Positions 1-8,348 of a DNA stretch of 53,994 bases are shown here, one piece after another; position 1 is the stretch's first letter, and every line of letters begins with the position of its first letter. The position numbers and the translations under genes were made by a program. Below the pieces are notes generated by a model. That model made no database searches and had not been told where the DNA came from. It saw only the letters and a list, made by a program, of their open reading frames with translations. Source of the DNA: Bradyrhizobium liaoningense (GTDB lineage: Bacteria > Pseudomonadota > Alphaproteobacteria > Rhizobiales > Xanthobacteraceae); NCBI RefSeq assembly GCF_018130785.1, contig NZ_JAFCJT010000038.1, forward strand, positions 1 through 53,994, read 5' to 3'.

Positions 1-51
1 ACCCAAAGAATCCAGTTCCAACCGCTTCGCAACGCCCATCCGCCGCCATAT

Positions 52-242
52 GCGATTCCCCTACCTGGAGGGGGAGGGTCGCTGCGCATGTAGCGAAGCG
101 GAATGCGTAGCGGGGTGGCGTGATCTCTCCCCACGAGCACTGTTCAGCGCGGAGAGACCTTCACCCCACCCCGTCACGCAATCTCGCTTCGCTCGATCGG
201 GTGCCGACCCTCCCCCTCCAGGTCCCCTCCAGGGGAGGGTAG
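52..242. repeat. Large imperfect inverted repeat, intergenic
   Basis: The left part (ctggagggggagggtc, from about 66) reappears as its reverse complement near 209-224, and internal blocks (ggggtggcgtg and caccccaccccgtcacg; tagcgaagcg and cgcttcgct) also pair. A long hairpin is therefore possible. It lies just downstream of the glutathione transferase gene and encodes nothing recognisable. Elements of this kind are dispersed in Bradyrhizobium genomes; that assignment is from memory and not from a search. Confidence 0.7.
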
Positions 243-250
243 GGAAAAGA

Positions 251-877
251 TCAATCCAGCTTCGCGTCCATGCCCCGCTTCACCGCGGGGCGCGCCATAA
301 GCGCCTCATACCAGCGCTTGACGTTGGGAAAATCGGCCAGCTCAACCTTGTGGCGAGGGTGGCGCCAGGCCCAGCCCAGGATGGCAAAATCGGCAACCGA
401 GAGGTCTCCGGCGACGAAGTCACGGCCATCGAGCCGGCGGTCCAGCACGCCGTAGAGCCTGCGGGTTTCCGCCATGTAGCGCTTCAGGCCATAGGCGCGA
501 TCCTGCTCGTTCTCGAGCGCGATGAAATGGTGCACCTGACCGGGCATCGGGCCGAAGCCGCCCATCTGCCACATCAGCCATTCATAGACGGGGACGCGCG
601 CCGCGAGCGATTTCGGCAGGAATTTGCCGGTCTTTTCGCCGAGATAGAGCAGGATCGCGCCGGATTCGAAGATGCTGACCGGCTTGCCGTCTGGGCCATC
701 GGGGTCGAGGATCGCGGGGATCTTGTTGTTGGGGCTGAGCTTCAGGAACCCCGGCGCCATCTGCTCGCCCTTGGTGATGTTCACCGGGACCACCTTGTAA
801 GGCAGCCCCATTTCCTCCAGCGCGACCGAGATCTTGCGGCCGTTCGGCGTATTCCAGGTGTGCAGCTCGATGGTCAT
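251..877 (-). CDS. Glutathione S-transferase family protein (YfcG/YghU-like)
   Basis: A 208-residue protein of normal GST length. The N-terminal thioredoxin-like half carries TPNGRKISVALEEMG (residues 10-24), resembling the active-site region of Nu-class GSTs such as E. coli YfcG, followed by the NNKIPAI cis-proline loop and a FESGAIL motif that binds the glutathione gamma-glutamyl group. The C-terminal half is the usual helical domain and ends in a DFPNVKRWYEAL signature. The family works in the cytoplasm, using glutathione for disulfide reduction or conjugation. The substrate cannot be told from sequence. The ATG start has GAAGGAAA about 8 bases upstream. It is divergent from pyrE with 173 bases between. 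Confidence 0.9.
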   Translation of the reverse strand: MTIELHTWNTPNGRKISVALEEMGLPYKVVPVNITKGEQMAPGFLKLSPNNKIPAILDPDGPDGKPVSIFESGAILLYLGEKTGKFLPKSLAARVPVYEWLMWQMGGFGPMPGQVHHFIALENEQDRAYGLKRYMAETRRLYGVLDRRLDGRDFVAGDLSVADFAILGWAWRHPRHKVELADFPNVKRWYEALMARPAVKRGMDAKLD

Positions 878-1050
878 TCAGGCATTTCCTTCCCCGAGAT
901 ATCTGGCATCCAACTACCCCAGAAAGTTGCGACCCCACAACCGGCGGTCCGGGATGGCCGATCCCTGTTGACTCGACCGGTCCCCTCTGGAATGTCGCGG
1001 CCGTCGCGGATAGATTCCGCCACTTCCAAAAACGCTCCCGAGGGACCGCC

Positions 1051-1614
1051 GTGTCGAAATCTGCCTCCCGCGCCCGCCTGTTCGAAATCATCCGCCGGCG
1101 CTCCTTCGGCCGCGGTGACGTCACGCTCGCGTCGGGCCGCAAGAGCGATTTCTACTTCAACCTCAAGCCGACCATGCTCGATCCGGAGGGCGCGACCCTG
1201 CTCGCCGAGCTGACCTATGAGGCGCTGAAGGACGACAAGCTCGATTTCATCGGTGGGCTCGAGATGGGCGCGGTGCCGCTGGCCGGCGCGCTGGCGCAGA
1301 TCTCCTGGATCAAGGGCCATCCGATTGCGGCCTTCTTCGTGCGCAAGAAGCCGAAGGAGCACGGCGCGAAGCTCGCGATCGAGGGGCTTCCCAAAGGCGA
1401 GACGCTCGAAGGCAAGCGCGTCGTGATCGTCGAGGACGTCACCACCACCGGCGGCTCGGCGATGAAGGCGGTGGAATCCGTGCGCGAGACCGGTGCCGAG
1501 GTGGTGCTGGTGCTGACCATGGTCGACCGCGAGGAAGGCGCCACCGACACGTTCGGCGCGGCTGGCCTGCCGTTCCGCTCGCTGTACAAGGCGTCGGAAT
1601 TCTTGAAGGCTTGA
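1051..1614 (+). CDS. pyrE: Orotate phosphoribosyltransferase
   Basis: A 187-residue cytoplasmic enzyme that joins orotate to PRPP to form orotidine monophosphate, the fifth step of de novo pyrimidine synthesis. The PRPP-binding motif VVIVEDVTTTGGSAMKAV lies near residues 115-132, and the N-terminal TLASGRKSDFYFNLK segment is typical of PyrE. The length fits the family. The start is GTG; no ATG fits better, because upstream in-frame sequence reads as non-coding. It is a single transcription unit, divergent from the GST gene. pyrD of the same pathway is about 13 kb away on the other strand, so the two are not co-transcribed. Confidence 0.96.
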   Translation: MSKSASRARLFEIIRRRSFGRGDVTLASGRKSDFYFNLKPTMLDPEGATLLAELTYEALKDDKLDFIGGLEMGAVPLAGALAQISWIKGHPIAAFFVRKKPKEHGAKLAIEGLPKGETLEGKRVVIVEDVTTTGGSAMKAVESVRETGAEVVLVLTMVDREEGATDTFGAAGLPFRSLYKASEFLKA

Positions 1615-1635
1615 AGCGGCGGAACATTCCTGGCC

Positions 1636-1673
1636 GTCATGCCCGGGCGTGGCCCGGAAGCAACCATCCGTCG
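1636..1673. repeat. Partial copy of a cgtcatgcccggg dispersed repeat
   Basis: The stretch tcatgcccgggcgtggcccgg matches one end of the palindromic elements seen at 9291, 20262 and 47430, but no convincing second arm follows. It looks like a half or decayed copy in the gap after pyrE. Confidence 0.45.
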
Positions 1674-1821
1674 GAAGCTGTGCCCGGCCTTAAAGAGGTC
1701 ACCGCATCGACTTGAAACCGCCTCCGCGCAACTGCTCATTTACCATCCAGCACTATGGTGAATCATGTGCTGAGATCTCGGAAGGTCTTGGCCGGTTCAG
1801 TAGCGTTGGGTGGAGTTGAGC

Positions 1822-2643
1822 ATGCGTACAGCCTTGTTCCATGCGCGGCGGCGTCGAGCGATGCTCGTGGCCGCCACCCTGGCAGCCCCGCTGCTTGCGG
1901 CTCCAGCTCCGGTTTCGGCTGAAGGCCTGTTCGACTTCTTCTTCGGCGGAATGCAGCAGCACCGGCCGCAGCGCGAGGTGCCGCAGCAGGCGAACTCCTA
2001 TACCGATCCCTTCACCGGCCAGCAAAATCCCGCAACCCCGCAATATGTACCGCCGACGCGTTCGGCCGCAGCCGGCGGCTCGGGCCCGGCCTTCTGCGTG
2101 CGCAGCTGCGACGGCAAATATTTTCCGCTGATGCGCGGCCTTACCTCGCCCGCCCAGATGTGTCAGGCGTTCTGTCCTGCCACCACGACAAAGGTCTATT
2201 TCGGCTCTTCGATCGACGGCGCCGCTTCGCAGACCGGCGAGCGTTACGCCGACAGCGAGAACGCGTTCGCCTATCGCAAGGCGCTGCGCGCGGACTGCAC
2301 CTGCAACGGCCGCGAGCCGGTCGGCCTCGCCCCGGTCGATCTCGCGCTGGATTCGTCGCTGAAAGCCGGCGACGTGATCGCGACCAGCGACGGCCTCGTC
2401 GCCTATACCGGCATCCGCGTCGGCAATGACCAGGCTGCAGACTTCACCCCGGTTGCCTCCTACCCCGGCCTCACGGCGCAGGTTCGCGCGCGGCTCGGCG
2501 AGATGAAGGTGGCACCGGTGCGCGCAGAGACGGTCGCGGCAGATGCGCCGGCCTCAGCCGAGATCGTGCGCGAGGCGCTGCCTGACGTGACGGTGCCTAA
2601 GACCCCTGCACAGAAGCCAGCAAAGCGGGCGGGGCTGGATTAA
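1822..2643 (+). CDS. Secreted DUF2865 family protein
   Basis: A 273-residue protein with an arginine-rich N-terminus, a hydrophobic stretch (MLVAATLAAPLLAAPAPVSA) and an AEG cleavage-like site, so probably exported to the periplasm. The core has six cysteines in pairs, AFCVRSCDGKYFPL, MCQAFCPA and DCTCNGR, which is the pattern I know as DUF2865 in Rhizobiales; disulfides are likely. The C-terminus is Ala/Pro/Lys rich. A GTG at 1810 is in frame, but GGAG at 1812-1815 sits six bases before ATG 1822, which decides the start. Function is unknown and no neighbour suggests one. Confidence 0.85.
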   Translation: MRTALFHARRRRAMLVAATLAAPLLAAPAPVSAEGLFDFFFGGMQQHRPQREVPQQANSYTDPFTGQQNPATPQYVPPTRSAAAGGSGPAFCVRSCDGKYFPLMRGLTSPAQMCQAFCPATTTKVYFGSSIDGAASQTGERYADSENAFAYRKALRADCTCNGREPVGLAPVDLALDSSLKAGDVIATSDGLVAYTGIRVGNDQAADFTPVASYPGLTAQVRARLGEMKVAPVRAETVAADAPASAEIVREALPDVTVPKTPAQKPAKRAGLD

Positions 2644-2663
2644 GCTCCAACTGAATCGCAGTC

Positions 2664-2742
2664 GTCATTGCGGGCGCAGCGAAGCAATCCAGTCTGTCGC
2701 CGCGAACAGATAATGGATTGCTTTGCTACGCTCGCAGTGACG
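2664..2742. repeat. Palindromic dispersed repeat (gtcattgcgNgcgNagcgaagcaatccag type)
   Basis: The left arm gtcattgcgggcgcagcgaag pairs with a right arm reading ctacgctcgcagtgac, with aatcca/tggatt inside. A near-identical element lies at 19124-19210. It sits between two convergent genes (DUF2865 and the small unknown gene) and may act as a bidirectional transcript end. Confidence 0.75.
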
Positions 2743-2754
2743 GAGAGTGCTGCA

Positions 2755-3186
2755 TCACCTCCCGATGATCACCCCGATCACGTTCGGTGCCGCCAGATAT
2801 TTCTCCTCGATCGCCGCGCGCGCGGCGGCGCGGTTTTCTTGAGTCAGCAGACCGCGCTTCTCGGCCAGGATCATCCAGCAGAAGCCCCACCAGTCGGTGA
2901 GCATGCCGGCCTCGCCTATGAGGTCGTACCCCTGCTCGGCTGCGAAGATGCGCGCATGCGCTTCGTCCAGCGTGTCGAGGAACAAATGATCCTCGGCCGA
3001 GAACAGATCGTCGCTGACGTCGTCGATGGTGTAGCCCCAGATCGACTGGCACACCGCGTTGAACTCGCGGTCGAACTGGTCGTCGTCGACCGCGTGGCGC
3101 CGGGCAGCCTGGTGCAGCCGCGACAGCGAGCGCGCAAAATCGGCGATCCGGGTGAGGGCGAATTGATCGAAGGCGATGGTGGACAT
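2755..3186 (-). CDS. Hypothetical protein, 143 residues
   Basis: I do not recognise a family. The protein is acidic, predicted soluble, mostly helical, and rich in Asp/Glu and aromatic residues (QSIWGYTIDDVSDDLFSAED, LTDWWGFCWMILAEKRG). There is no signal peptide or membrane segment. An in-frame start exists at 3231, but GAGGAC just ahead of ATG 3186 fits a ribosome-binding site better, so I chose 3186. Codon use resembles the neighbours and the reading frame is far better than its overlaps, so I take it as a real gene. Confidence 0.7.
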   Translation of the reverse strand: MSTIAFDQFALTRIADFARSLSRLHQAARRHAVDDDQFDREFNAVCQSIWGYTIDDVSDDLFSAEDHLFLDTLDEAHARIFAAEQGYDLIGEAGMLTDWWGFCWMILAEKRGLLTQENRAAARAAIEEKYLAAPNVIGVIIGR

Positions 3187-3528
3187 GTAGTCCTCGCGAA
3201 GTCTGACAAACGCTAGATATTGTGTCGGCAAGGCGCCGAATCACAATGATATATCAAAGACTTGCTAAAGTGTTCTTAATTTGTTCCGATGCAGGGCGAC
3301 ATGTTGCCCATGTTTGACCCGAAATGCGAAGGGCGGAATCGAAAGGGGCCGCCTCGCAGCGACCCCTTGCCGGTTGCAATCTTGTTCGGGATGCGAAATG
3401 CCAGCCCCGGCAATCCTCAAATTAGAGGTGCCAATGAACTTAAGCGATTCCGGATAAGTACTGGACGTAATCCTGTCCTATTTTCCGCTGATGCGCCCGA
3501 TGGATCCGGTTCGCACGAGGCCGGGATC
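3187..3528. other. 342-base gap without a gene
   Basis: This stretch is less GC-rich than its surroundings, especially 3240-3290. It contains the perfect palindrome tgatatatca (3247-3256) upstream of the 143-residue gene, which could be an operator or part of its promoter. No RNA gene or coherent reading frame stands out. Confidence 0.5.
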
Positions 3529-4200
3529 TCAATAACAGCGCGAGGCCGCAATGGCGTGGACGCGGCGGTCACCGAGCAGATGGGCGACAAAGCCATTCTT
3601 CGGAAAGATCTTCGCGAACGCGGCGTCGCGGATGCTGAGGCCGCCGGCATAGGCGCCGAAGGCCGGCATCACGGCGCGCATCCCGTCACTGGCGAAGCAG
3701 CGGCGCTCCATCGAACGGCCGCGAGCGGAGACGCGCGCCTTCGGATGCAGATGGCCGGCGATCTCGCCGCGCGCACCGGTCGGCTCGTGGCGGAAGGTGA
3801 TCGGGCCGATCGCGACTTCGTCGGCGATGGTCCCGCCCAGATCGCGCGGCAGCAGCGGATCGTGATTGCCCGAGATCCAGATCCAGTCGCGGCCGGTCTG
3901 GAGCGCAGCCACGGCATCGCGATCGTCGGACGACAACCGCTCATGCGCGGTGCGGTCGTGAAAACTGTCGCCGAGCGCGATGATCACACGAGGGTTGTGA
4001 TGCGTGACGACGGCGGCGAGACGGCTGAGCGTCGCGAGCGTATCATAAGGCGGCAGCAACACGCCGCGTGTGGCGAAGCTGGAGCCTTTTTCCAGATGCA
4101 GGTCGGAAACGACGAGCAGACGCTGCTCTTCCCAGAACAGGGCGCCGGAAAGATCGGCTGCGAAGGTCACATCGCTGATGGTGACTCTCGAAACGCGCAT
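3529..4200 (-). CDS. pdeM: Ligase-associated DNA damage response endonuclease PdeM (metallophosphoesterase)
   Basis: A 223-residue calcineurin-like phosphoesterase. The metal-binding motifs run in order: SDLHLEKGSS (DxH), GDSFHD, GNHD and a C-terminal GHLHP. This compact version is the PdeM family, found with a ligase-associated Lhr-like helicase, an MBL exonuclease and an ATP-dependent ligase. All four occur within 9 kb here, which strengthens the call. The upstream neighbour is the helicase, whose stop is about 50 bases before this start. In-frame TTG at 4245 and GTG at 4209 exist; I chose ATG 4200, where the conserved part begins, but the start is uncertain. Its role in DNA damage repair is known by association. 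Confidence 0.9.
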   Translation of the reverse strand: MRVSRVTISDVTFAADLSGALFWEEQRLLVVSDLHLEKGSSFATRGVLLPPYDTLATLSRLAAVVTHHNPRVIIALGDSFHDRTAHERLSSDDRDAVAALQTGRDWIWISGNHDPLLPRDLGGTIADEVAIGPITFRHEPTGARGEIAGHLHPKARVSARGRSMERRCFASDGMRAVMPAFGAYAGGLSIRDAAFAKIFPKNGFVAHLLGDRRVHAIAASRCY

Positions 4201-4253
4201 GTCCTCCACATCCCCTGAAACCAGCGCGCCTGTCGTCACGTCCAAACCTGCTC

Positions 4254-6830
4254 TTATCCCATCGCCTCTTTGACGAGCTCATCGGCGGCTTCCGCCAACA
4301 GCTCGTCGCCAGCTTCGCCATAGACTGACTCGCGGCCGATTTCCAGCATCACGGGGACGGCGAGCGGGGAGACACGGTCGAGTTCCCGATGCGTGATGCG
4401 GCCGCGGATGCGGGCGAGCATGTCGCCGAGGCGGCGCAGATCGAGCAGGCCGGTGGCGGCGTCGGCCCGGGCCGCGCGCAAGAGCACGTGGTCGGCCTGA
4501 TGCCTGCGCAGGACGTCGTAGACGAGATCGGTCGAGAACAGCACCTGACGACGGCTCTTGTCCTCGCTGGTGAAGCGCCGCTCGATCAGGCCGGAGATCA
4601 GCGCACAATTGCGGAAGGTGCGCTTCATCAGCGCGGATTCCGCGAGCCAGGCTTCAAGATCGTCCCCGAGCATGTCCGGGTTGAACAGCACGTCGAGATC
4701 GAGCTGGCCGTTGCGGATCATGAAGGAGGCATCGCCGAGCCCCCAGATCGCCACCGCATATTCATTGGCGACGAAGCCGAGCGGCCGGGCGCGCATCCGC
4801 TCCAGCCGCCGCGTCAGCAGCATGCCCAGCGTCTGGTGCGCGAGCCTGCCCTCGAAGGGATAGCAAATGAGATAATGCTTGTTGCCGCGTGGAAAGGTCT
4901 CGACCAGCAGTTCGCGCACGCCCGGCACACGTGAGACGTCTTTCTGCAACGACAGCCAGTCGCGCACCTGCTCAGGCAGACCGTTCCATGCACGGCGGTC
5001 GTCGAGCAGGCGCCGCACGCGCTCGGCAAGATAGGTCGAGAGCGGAAATTTGCCGCCCATATAGGATGGCACTTTCGGGTCTTTGTCGTTGGCGCGGGAG
5101 ACATAGACCTGATCCTCGGCCAACGCCTCATAGCGCACGACTTCGCCGCCGAACACAAAGGTGTCGCCGGCAGTCAGGCCCTCGATGAAATATTCCTCGA
5201 TTTCGCCGAGCACGCGGCCGCCGCGCGCGATGGCGCCGGTCGAGCCGCTGCCGCTGGAGCGCCCACGAACGAGCCGCACCTTCAGCATCGGCTCCTCGAC
5301 GATGGTGCCGACATTGAGACGATAGCTCTGCCGCACCTTGGGATTGGCGACGCGCCAGCGTCCCTGCTTGTCCTGCTTGATGCGGGCGAAGCGCTCATAG
5401 GTCTTCAGCGCGTAGCCGCCGGAGGCGACGAAATCGACGACGTCGTCGAAATCCCGGCGCGCAAGATCAGCGTAGGGCGCCGCGGTGCGGACCTCATCAT
5501 AGAGCTCGTCAGTCAGGAACGGCTCGCCGCAGGCGCAGCCGAGTACGTGCTGGGCCAGCACGTCGAGTGCTCCGGTGCGCAGCGGTGGCGTGTCCTGCGC
5601 ATTCTCGGCGATGGCATCGATGGCGACGCGACACTCCAGCACCTCGAAGCGGTTCGCCGGCACCAGCACGGCGCGCGAGGCTTCGTCGAGACGGTGATTG
5701 GCGCGGCCGATCCGCTGCATCAGGCGCGAGGAGCCCTTGGGCGCGCCGATATTGACGACGAGATCGACATCGCCCCAGTCGACGCCGAGGTCGAGCGAGG
5801 AGGTGCAGACGACGCCGCGCAGTCTGCCCGTCGACATCGCGTCCTCGACCTTGCGGCGCTGGGCGACGTCGAGCGAGCCGTGATGCAGCGCGATCGCGAG
5901 GTTGTCGTCGTTCATGCTCCAGAGATTCTGGAACAGCATCTCGGCCTGGCTGCGGGTGTTGACGAAGACGAGCGTGGTCTTGTTCGCCTTGATCAGCTCG
6001 TAGATTTCGGGAAGCGCGTGGCGCGCGCTATGGCCGGCCCAGGGCAGGCGTTCGCGCGTATCCAGCATCTCGACCAGCGGCGGCGCGGCACCGCCGGCGA
6101 CGACGATGTCGGCGGCCGCCTCCTTCCCGCCGGGCTGCGGCACCAGGAAGCGCGCAAGCTGGTCCGGCTCGGCCACGGTCGCCGACAGGCCAATCGCGCG
6201 CAGCTGCGGCGCCAGCCGCCAGAGCCGCGCCAGACCCAGCGAAAGCAGATCGCCGCGTTTGGACGTCACCAGCGCGTGGAGCTCGTCGAGCACGATGCGT
6301 CGCAGCGAGGAGAACAGGAACGGCGCGTCATCGGAGGAGAGCAGCAGCGCGACCTGCTCAGGCGTCGTCAGCAGGATATCGGGCGGATAGCGCCGCTGGC
6401 GCTGCCGCCGCGACACCGGCGTGTCGCCGGTGCGGGTCTCGACCTTGATCGGCAGCTCCATCTCGGCAATCGGCCGCTCGAGGTTGCGCGCGATATCGAC
6501 AGCGAGGGCCTTTAGCGGAGAAATGTAGAGGGTGTGGAGGCCGCCAGTGCGCTGCACGCCGCGGCCGGTGGAGACGAGGCTTTGCTTCGCGCCTGCGTCC
6601 CGTTCGCCCGGCTGCGCCGAGAGCTCCACCAGCGTCGGCAGAAATCCCGCCAGCGTCTTGCCGGCGCCGGTGGGGGCGATCAGCAGTGCGGAACGATCCT
6701 CGCGCGCCTTCTCCAAGAGCGCCAATTGATGCGTGCGCGGCGCCCATCCGCGGCCCGCGAACCACGCCTGGAAGCGGTCGGGCAGCTGCGCAGGCGTCTT
6801 GGCCGGGGATTTGAGGATGCGGGGCGGCAC
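4254..6830 (-). CDS. Ligase-associated DEXH-box helicase (Lhr-like)
   Basis: About 858 residues. Superfamily 2 motifs appear in order: Q-like RTHQLALLEKA, Walker A APTGAGKT, TTPEQVALLL, DELH (motif II), LSAT (III), VFVNTRSQAEM, and QRIGRANH (VI). A long Lhr-type C-terminal region with winged-helix and associated domains follows. This is the bacterial short Lhr form that travels with PdeM, an exonuclease and a ligase. The open frame extends upstream to 6929, but that part runs into a gtagggtgggcaaag repeat and encodes no conserved residues. I place the start at GTG 6830 (VPPRILKSPAK). pdeM lies directly downstream and is probably co-transcribed. Confidence 0.92.
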   Translation of the reverse strand: MPPRILKSPAKTPAQLPDRFQAWFAGRGWAPRTHQLALLEKAREDRSALLIAPTGAGKTLAGFLPTLVELSAQPGERDAGAKQSLVSTGRGVQRTGGLHTLYISPLKALAVDIARNLERPIAEMELPIKVETRTGDTPVSRRQRQRRYPPDILLTTPEQVALLLSSDDAPFLFSSLRRIVLDELHALVTSKRGDLLSLGLARLWRLAPQLRAIGLSATVAEPDQLARFLVPQPGGKEAAADIVVAGGAAPPLVEMLDTRERLPWAGHSARHALPEIYELIKANKTTLVFVNTRSQAEMLFQNLWSMNDDNLAIALHHGSLDVAQRRKVEDAMSTGRLRGVVCTSSLDLGVDWGDVDLVVNIGAPKGSSRLMQRIGRANHRLDEASRAVLVPANRFEVLECRVAIDAIAENAQDTPPLRTGALDVLAQHVLGCACGEPFLTDELYDEVRTAAPYADLARRDFDDVVDFVASGGYALKTYERFARIKQDKQGRWRVANPKVRQSYRLNVGTIVEEPMLKVRLVRGRSSGSGSTGAIARGGRVLGEIEEYFIEGLTAGDTFVFGGEVVRYEALAEDQVYVSRANDKDPKVPSYMGGKFPLSTYLAERVRRLLDDRRAWNGLPEQVRDWLSLQKDVSRVPGVRELLVETFPRGNKHYLICYPFEGRLAHQTLGMLLTRRLERMRARPLGFVANEYAVAIWGLGDASFMIRNGQLDLDVLFNPDMLGDDLEAWLAESALMKRTFRNCALISGLIERRFTSEDKSRRQVLFSTDLVYDVLRRHQADHVLLRAARADAATGLLDLRRLGDMLARIRGRITHRELDRVSPLAVPVMLEIGRESVYGEAGDELLAEAADELVKEAMG

Positions 6831-6890
6831 GGCATCACAGGTAAGCCGTGGGGGTGGGTTCGTCGAGGGGTGGGCCCCTTCAAGAGATCC

Positions 6891-6980
6891 CGTAGGGTGG
6901 GCAAAGGCGCATCGCGCCGTGCCCACCATCTAACCAAAATCGAGAAAGAGGTGGGCACGCTTCGCTTTGCCCACCCTACG
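6891..6980. repeat. Inverted repeat cgtagggtgggcaaag...ctttgcccaccctacg
   Basis: The outer arms cgtagggtgggcaaag and ctttgcccaccctacg are perfect reverse complements. Inner arms gtgcccacc and ggtgggcac pair as well. A second copy lies at 50126-50224. It occupies the gap between the helicase and binding-protein genes and overlaps the apparent N-terminal extension of the helicase frame. Confidence 0.85.
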
Positions 6981-7004
6981 ACATCTCGATTACCGCGAGA
7001 GGGC

Positions 7005-8234
7005 CTACTCCGACATCGGCTTGTCGGAGATGTCCCAGTCCTTGCCGCTGAAGGTGGAGATGAAGAGCGTCTTCATCGGCGTGTAGTCCTCGGGCGTGTA
7101 GCTGTAGGTGACGCCGTCGAGGAAATAGGGCGAGTGGAATCCTGCGAGAGTCGAGGCCTTCTTCAGCACGTTGGCGCGGGTGAGATCGTCGCCGCAACGG
7201 CGCAGGATCTCGCCCATGGTCACGGCCTGGCCGTAGCCGGCAAACGCGATCGTGTTGTCCTGATCAATCGCCGGCGTGTACTTCTTGCGCAGCTCCTCGA
7301 ACGCCATCACGTCGGGGTCCTTCTCCCATTTGGGCAGGCCGACTTCCTTGTTGTAGCGGATGGCGACGATGCCGGTGGCGTTCTCGAGGCCAGCCGCATT
7401 GAGGATCGAGCGGCCGGTCGAGCCGGCCGACAACAGCTGCAGCGGCTTCCATCCGAGCTCGGCGACTTTGCGAATGGACTGCGACGTCGCCTTGCCGGTG
7501 GTGATGTTGTAGAAGACGTCGGCGCCCGACTTCGACAGATTGATGAGCTGGGAATCGACCGTCGGATCGGTGAGATCGTAGGTCTGCTCCATGATCACCT
7601 GCGCGGTGCCGCCGGCGTCGGCCAGCACCTTCTTGAAGGGACCGAGGAAGTCGCGGCCAAAGTCGTCGTTCTGGTAGAGAATGCCGATCTTCGCGTTCGG
7701 CTTCACGTTGACGACATGCCGCGCCAGGATGCGCGCCTCGGTCGGATAGAGCGGCAGGCCCGCCATCGTCCATTTGAACTCCTTCGGGTTGTTCCACTTC
7801 GACGCGCCGGTGTTGAGCAGCAGCTGCGGCACGCCCTTGGAGTTCAGGTATTTGTGCACGGAGGTCTGCGGCGCGGTGCCGAGCGAACCATAAAGCGCAA
7901 GCACCTCCTCCTGCTCGACGAGGCGCCGCGTTGCCTCGACGCATTTCGGCGCGCTGTAGGCGTCGTCCATGGTGAGGAACTTGACCTTGCGGCCGTTGAT
8001 GCCGCCCTTCTCGTTCAGCATCTGGAAATAGGCCTCGCCGATGCGGCCGAGCACGCCGTAGAGCGAGCCGGGACCGGAATGCGGCACGGTCTGCCCGATC
8101 TTGATTTCGGTGTCGCTGGCGCCCGCATCGTATTTCTTCTCCGCGGCCCAGACATACGGCGCAGGCAGAGTGGATGCAGCGATGGTGGCGAGTGCGCCGG
8201 CGCTGAAATCGCGCCGCGATGGATTCTTGGTCAT
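7005..8234 (-). CDS. ABC transporter substrate-binding protein, branched-chain amino acid (LivK) type, Tat-exported
   Basis: A 409-residue periplasmic binding protein. The N-terminus SRRDFSAGALATIAASTLPA is a twin-arginine signal. The body has hallmarks of the type I fold used for amides and branched-chain amino acids: IKIGQTVPHSGPGSLYG, then KVKFLTMDDAYSAPKCVEATRRL, then ILYQNDDFGRDFLGPFK. No permease or ATPase gene is adjacent, so it is an orphan subunit here. Bradyrhizobium carries many such orphans; the ligand is unknown. It separates the two halves of the repair module and has no obvious functional tie to it. Confidence 0.9.
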   Translation of the reverse strand: MTKNPSRRDFSAGALATIAASTLPAPYVWAAEKKYDAGASDTEIKIGQTVPHSGPGSLYGVLGRIGEAYFQMLNEKGGINGRKVKFLTMDDAYSAPKCVEATRRLVEQEEVLALYGSLGTAPQTSVHKYLNSKGVPQLLLNTGASKWNNPKEFKWTMAGLPLYPTEARILARHVVNVKPNAKIGILYQNDDFGRDFLGPFKKVLADAGGTAQVIMEQTYDLTDPTVDSQLINLSKSGADVFYNITTGKATSQSIRKVAELGWKPLQLLSAGSTGRSILNAAGLENATGIVAIRYNKEVGLPKWEKDPDVMAFEELRKKYTPAIDQDNTIAFAGYGQAVTMGEILRRCGDDLTRANVLKKASTLAGFHSPYFLDGVTYSYTPEDYTPMKTLFISTFSGKDWDISDKPMSE

Positions 8235-8348
8235 TGTTGTTTTCTCCCTAATGCGCGCATTGTGCTGGCATCGCAGCGGCTCGCAAGTAGGAAGTCGTCG
8301 CTTTGCGACGCAATGACGCTTAAATCGCCCGGTGTTTAGCGCCTAGAC

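Noticed and set aside
3245..3260. FNR/FixK box at tttgatatatcat
   Set aside because: The half-sites are only two bases apart and not the four needed.
6929..6929. Helicase start at 6929
   Set aside because: The extra 33 codons run through the gtagggtgggcaaag repeat and are not conserved-looking.
5547..8339. Long plus-strand frames of 322 and 601 codons opposite the helicase and binding-protein genes
   Set aside because: They are antisense shadows of well-supported genes, with arginine- and histidine-rich, motif-free translations typical of GC-rich complement frames.
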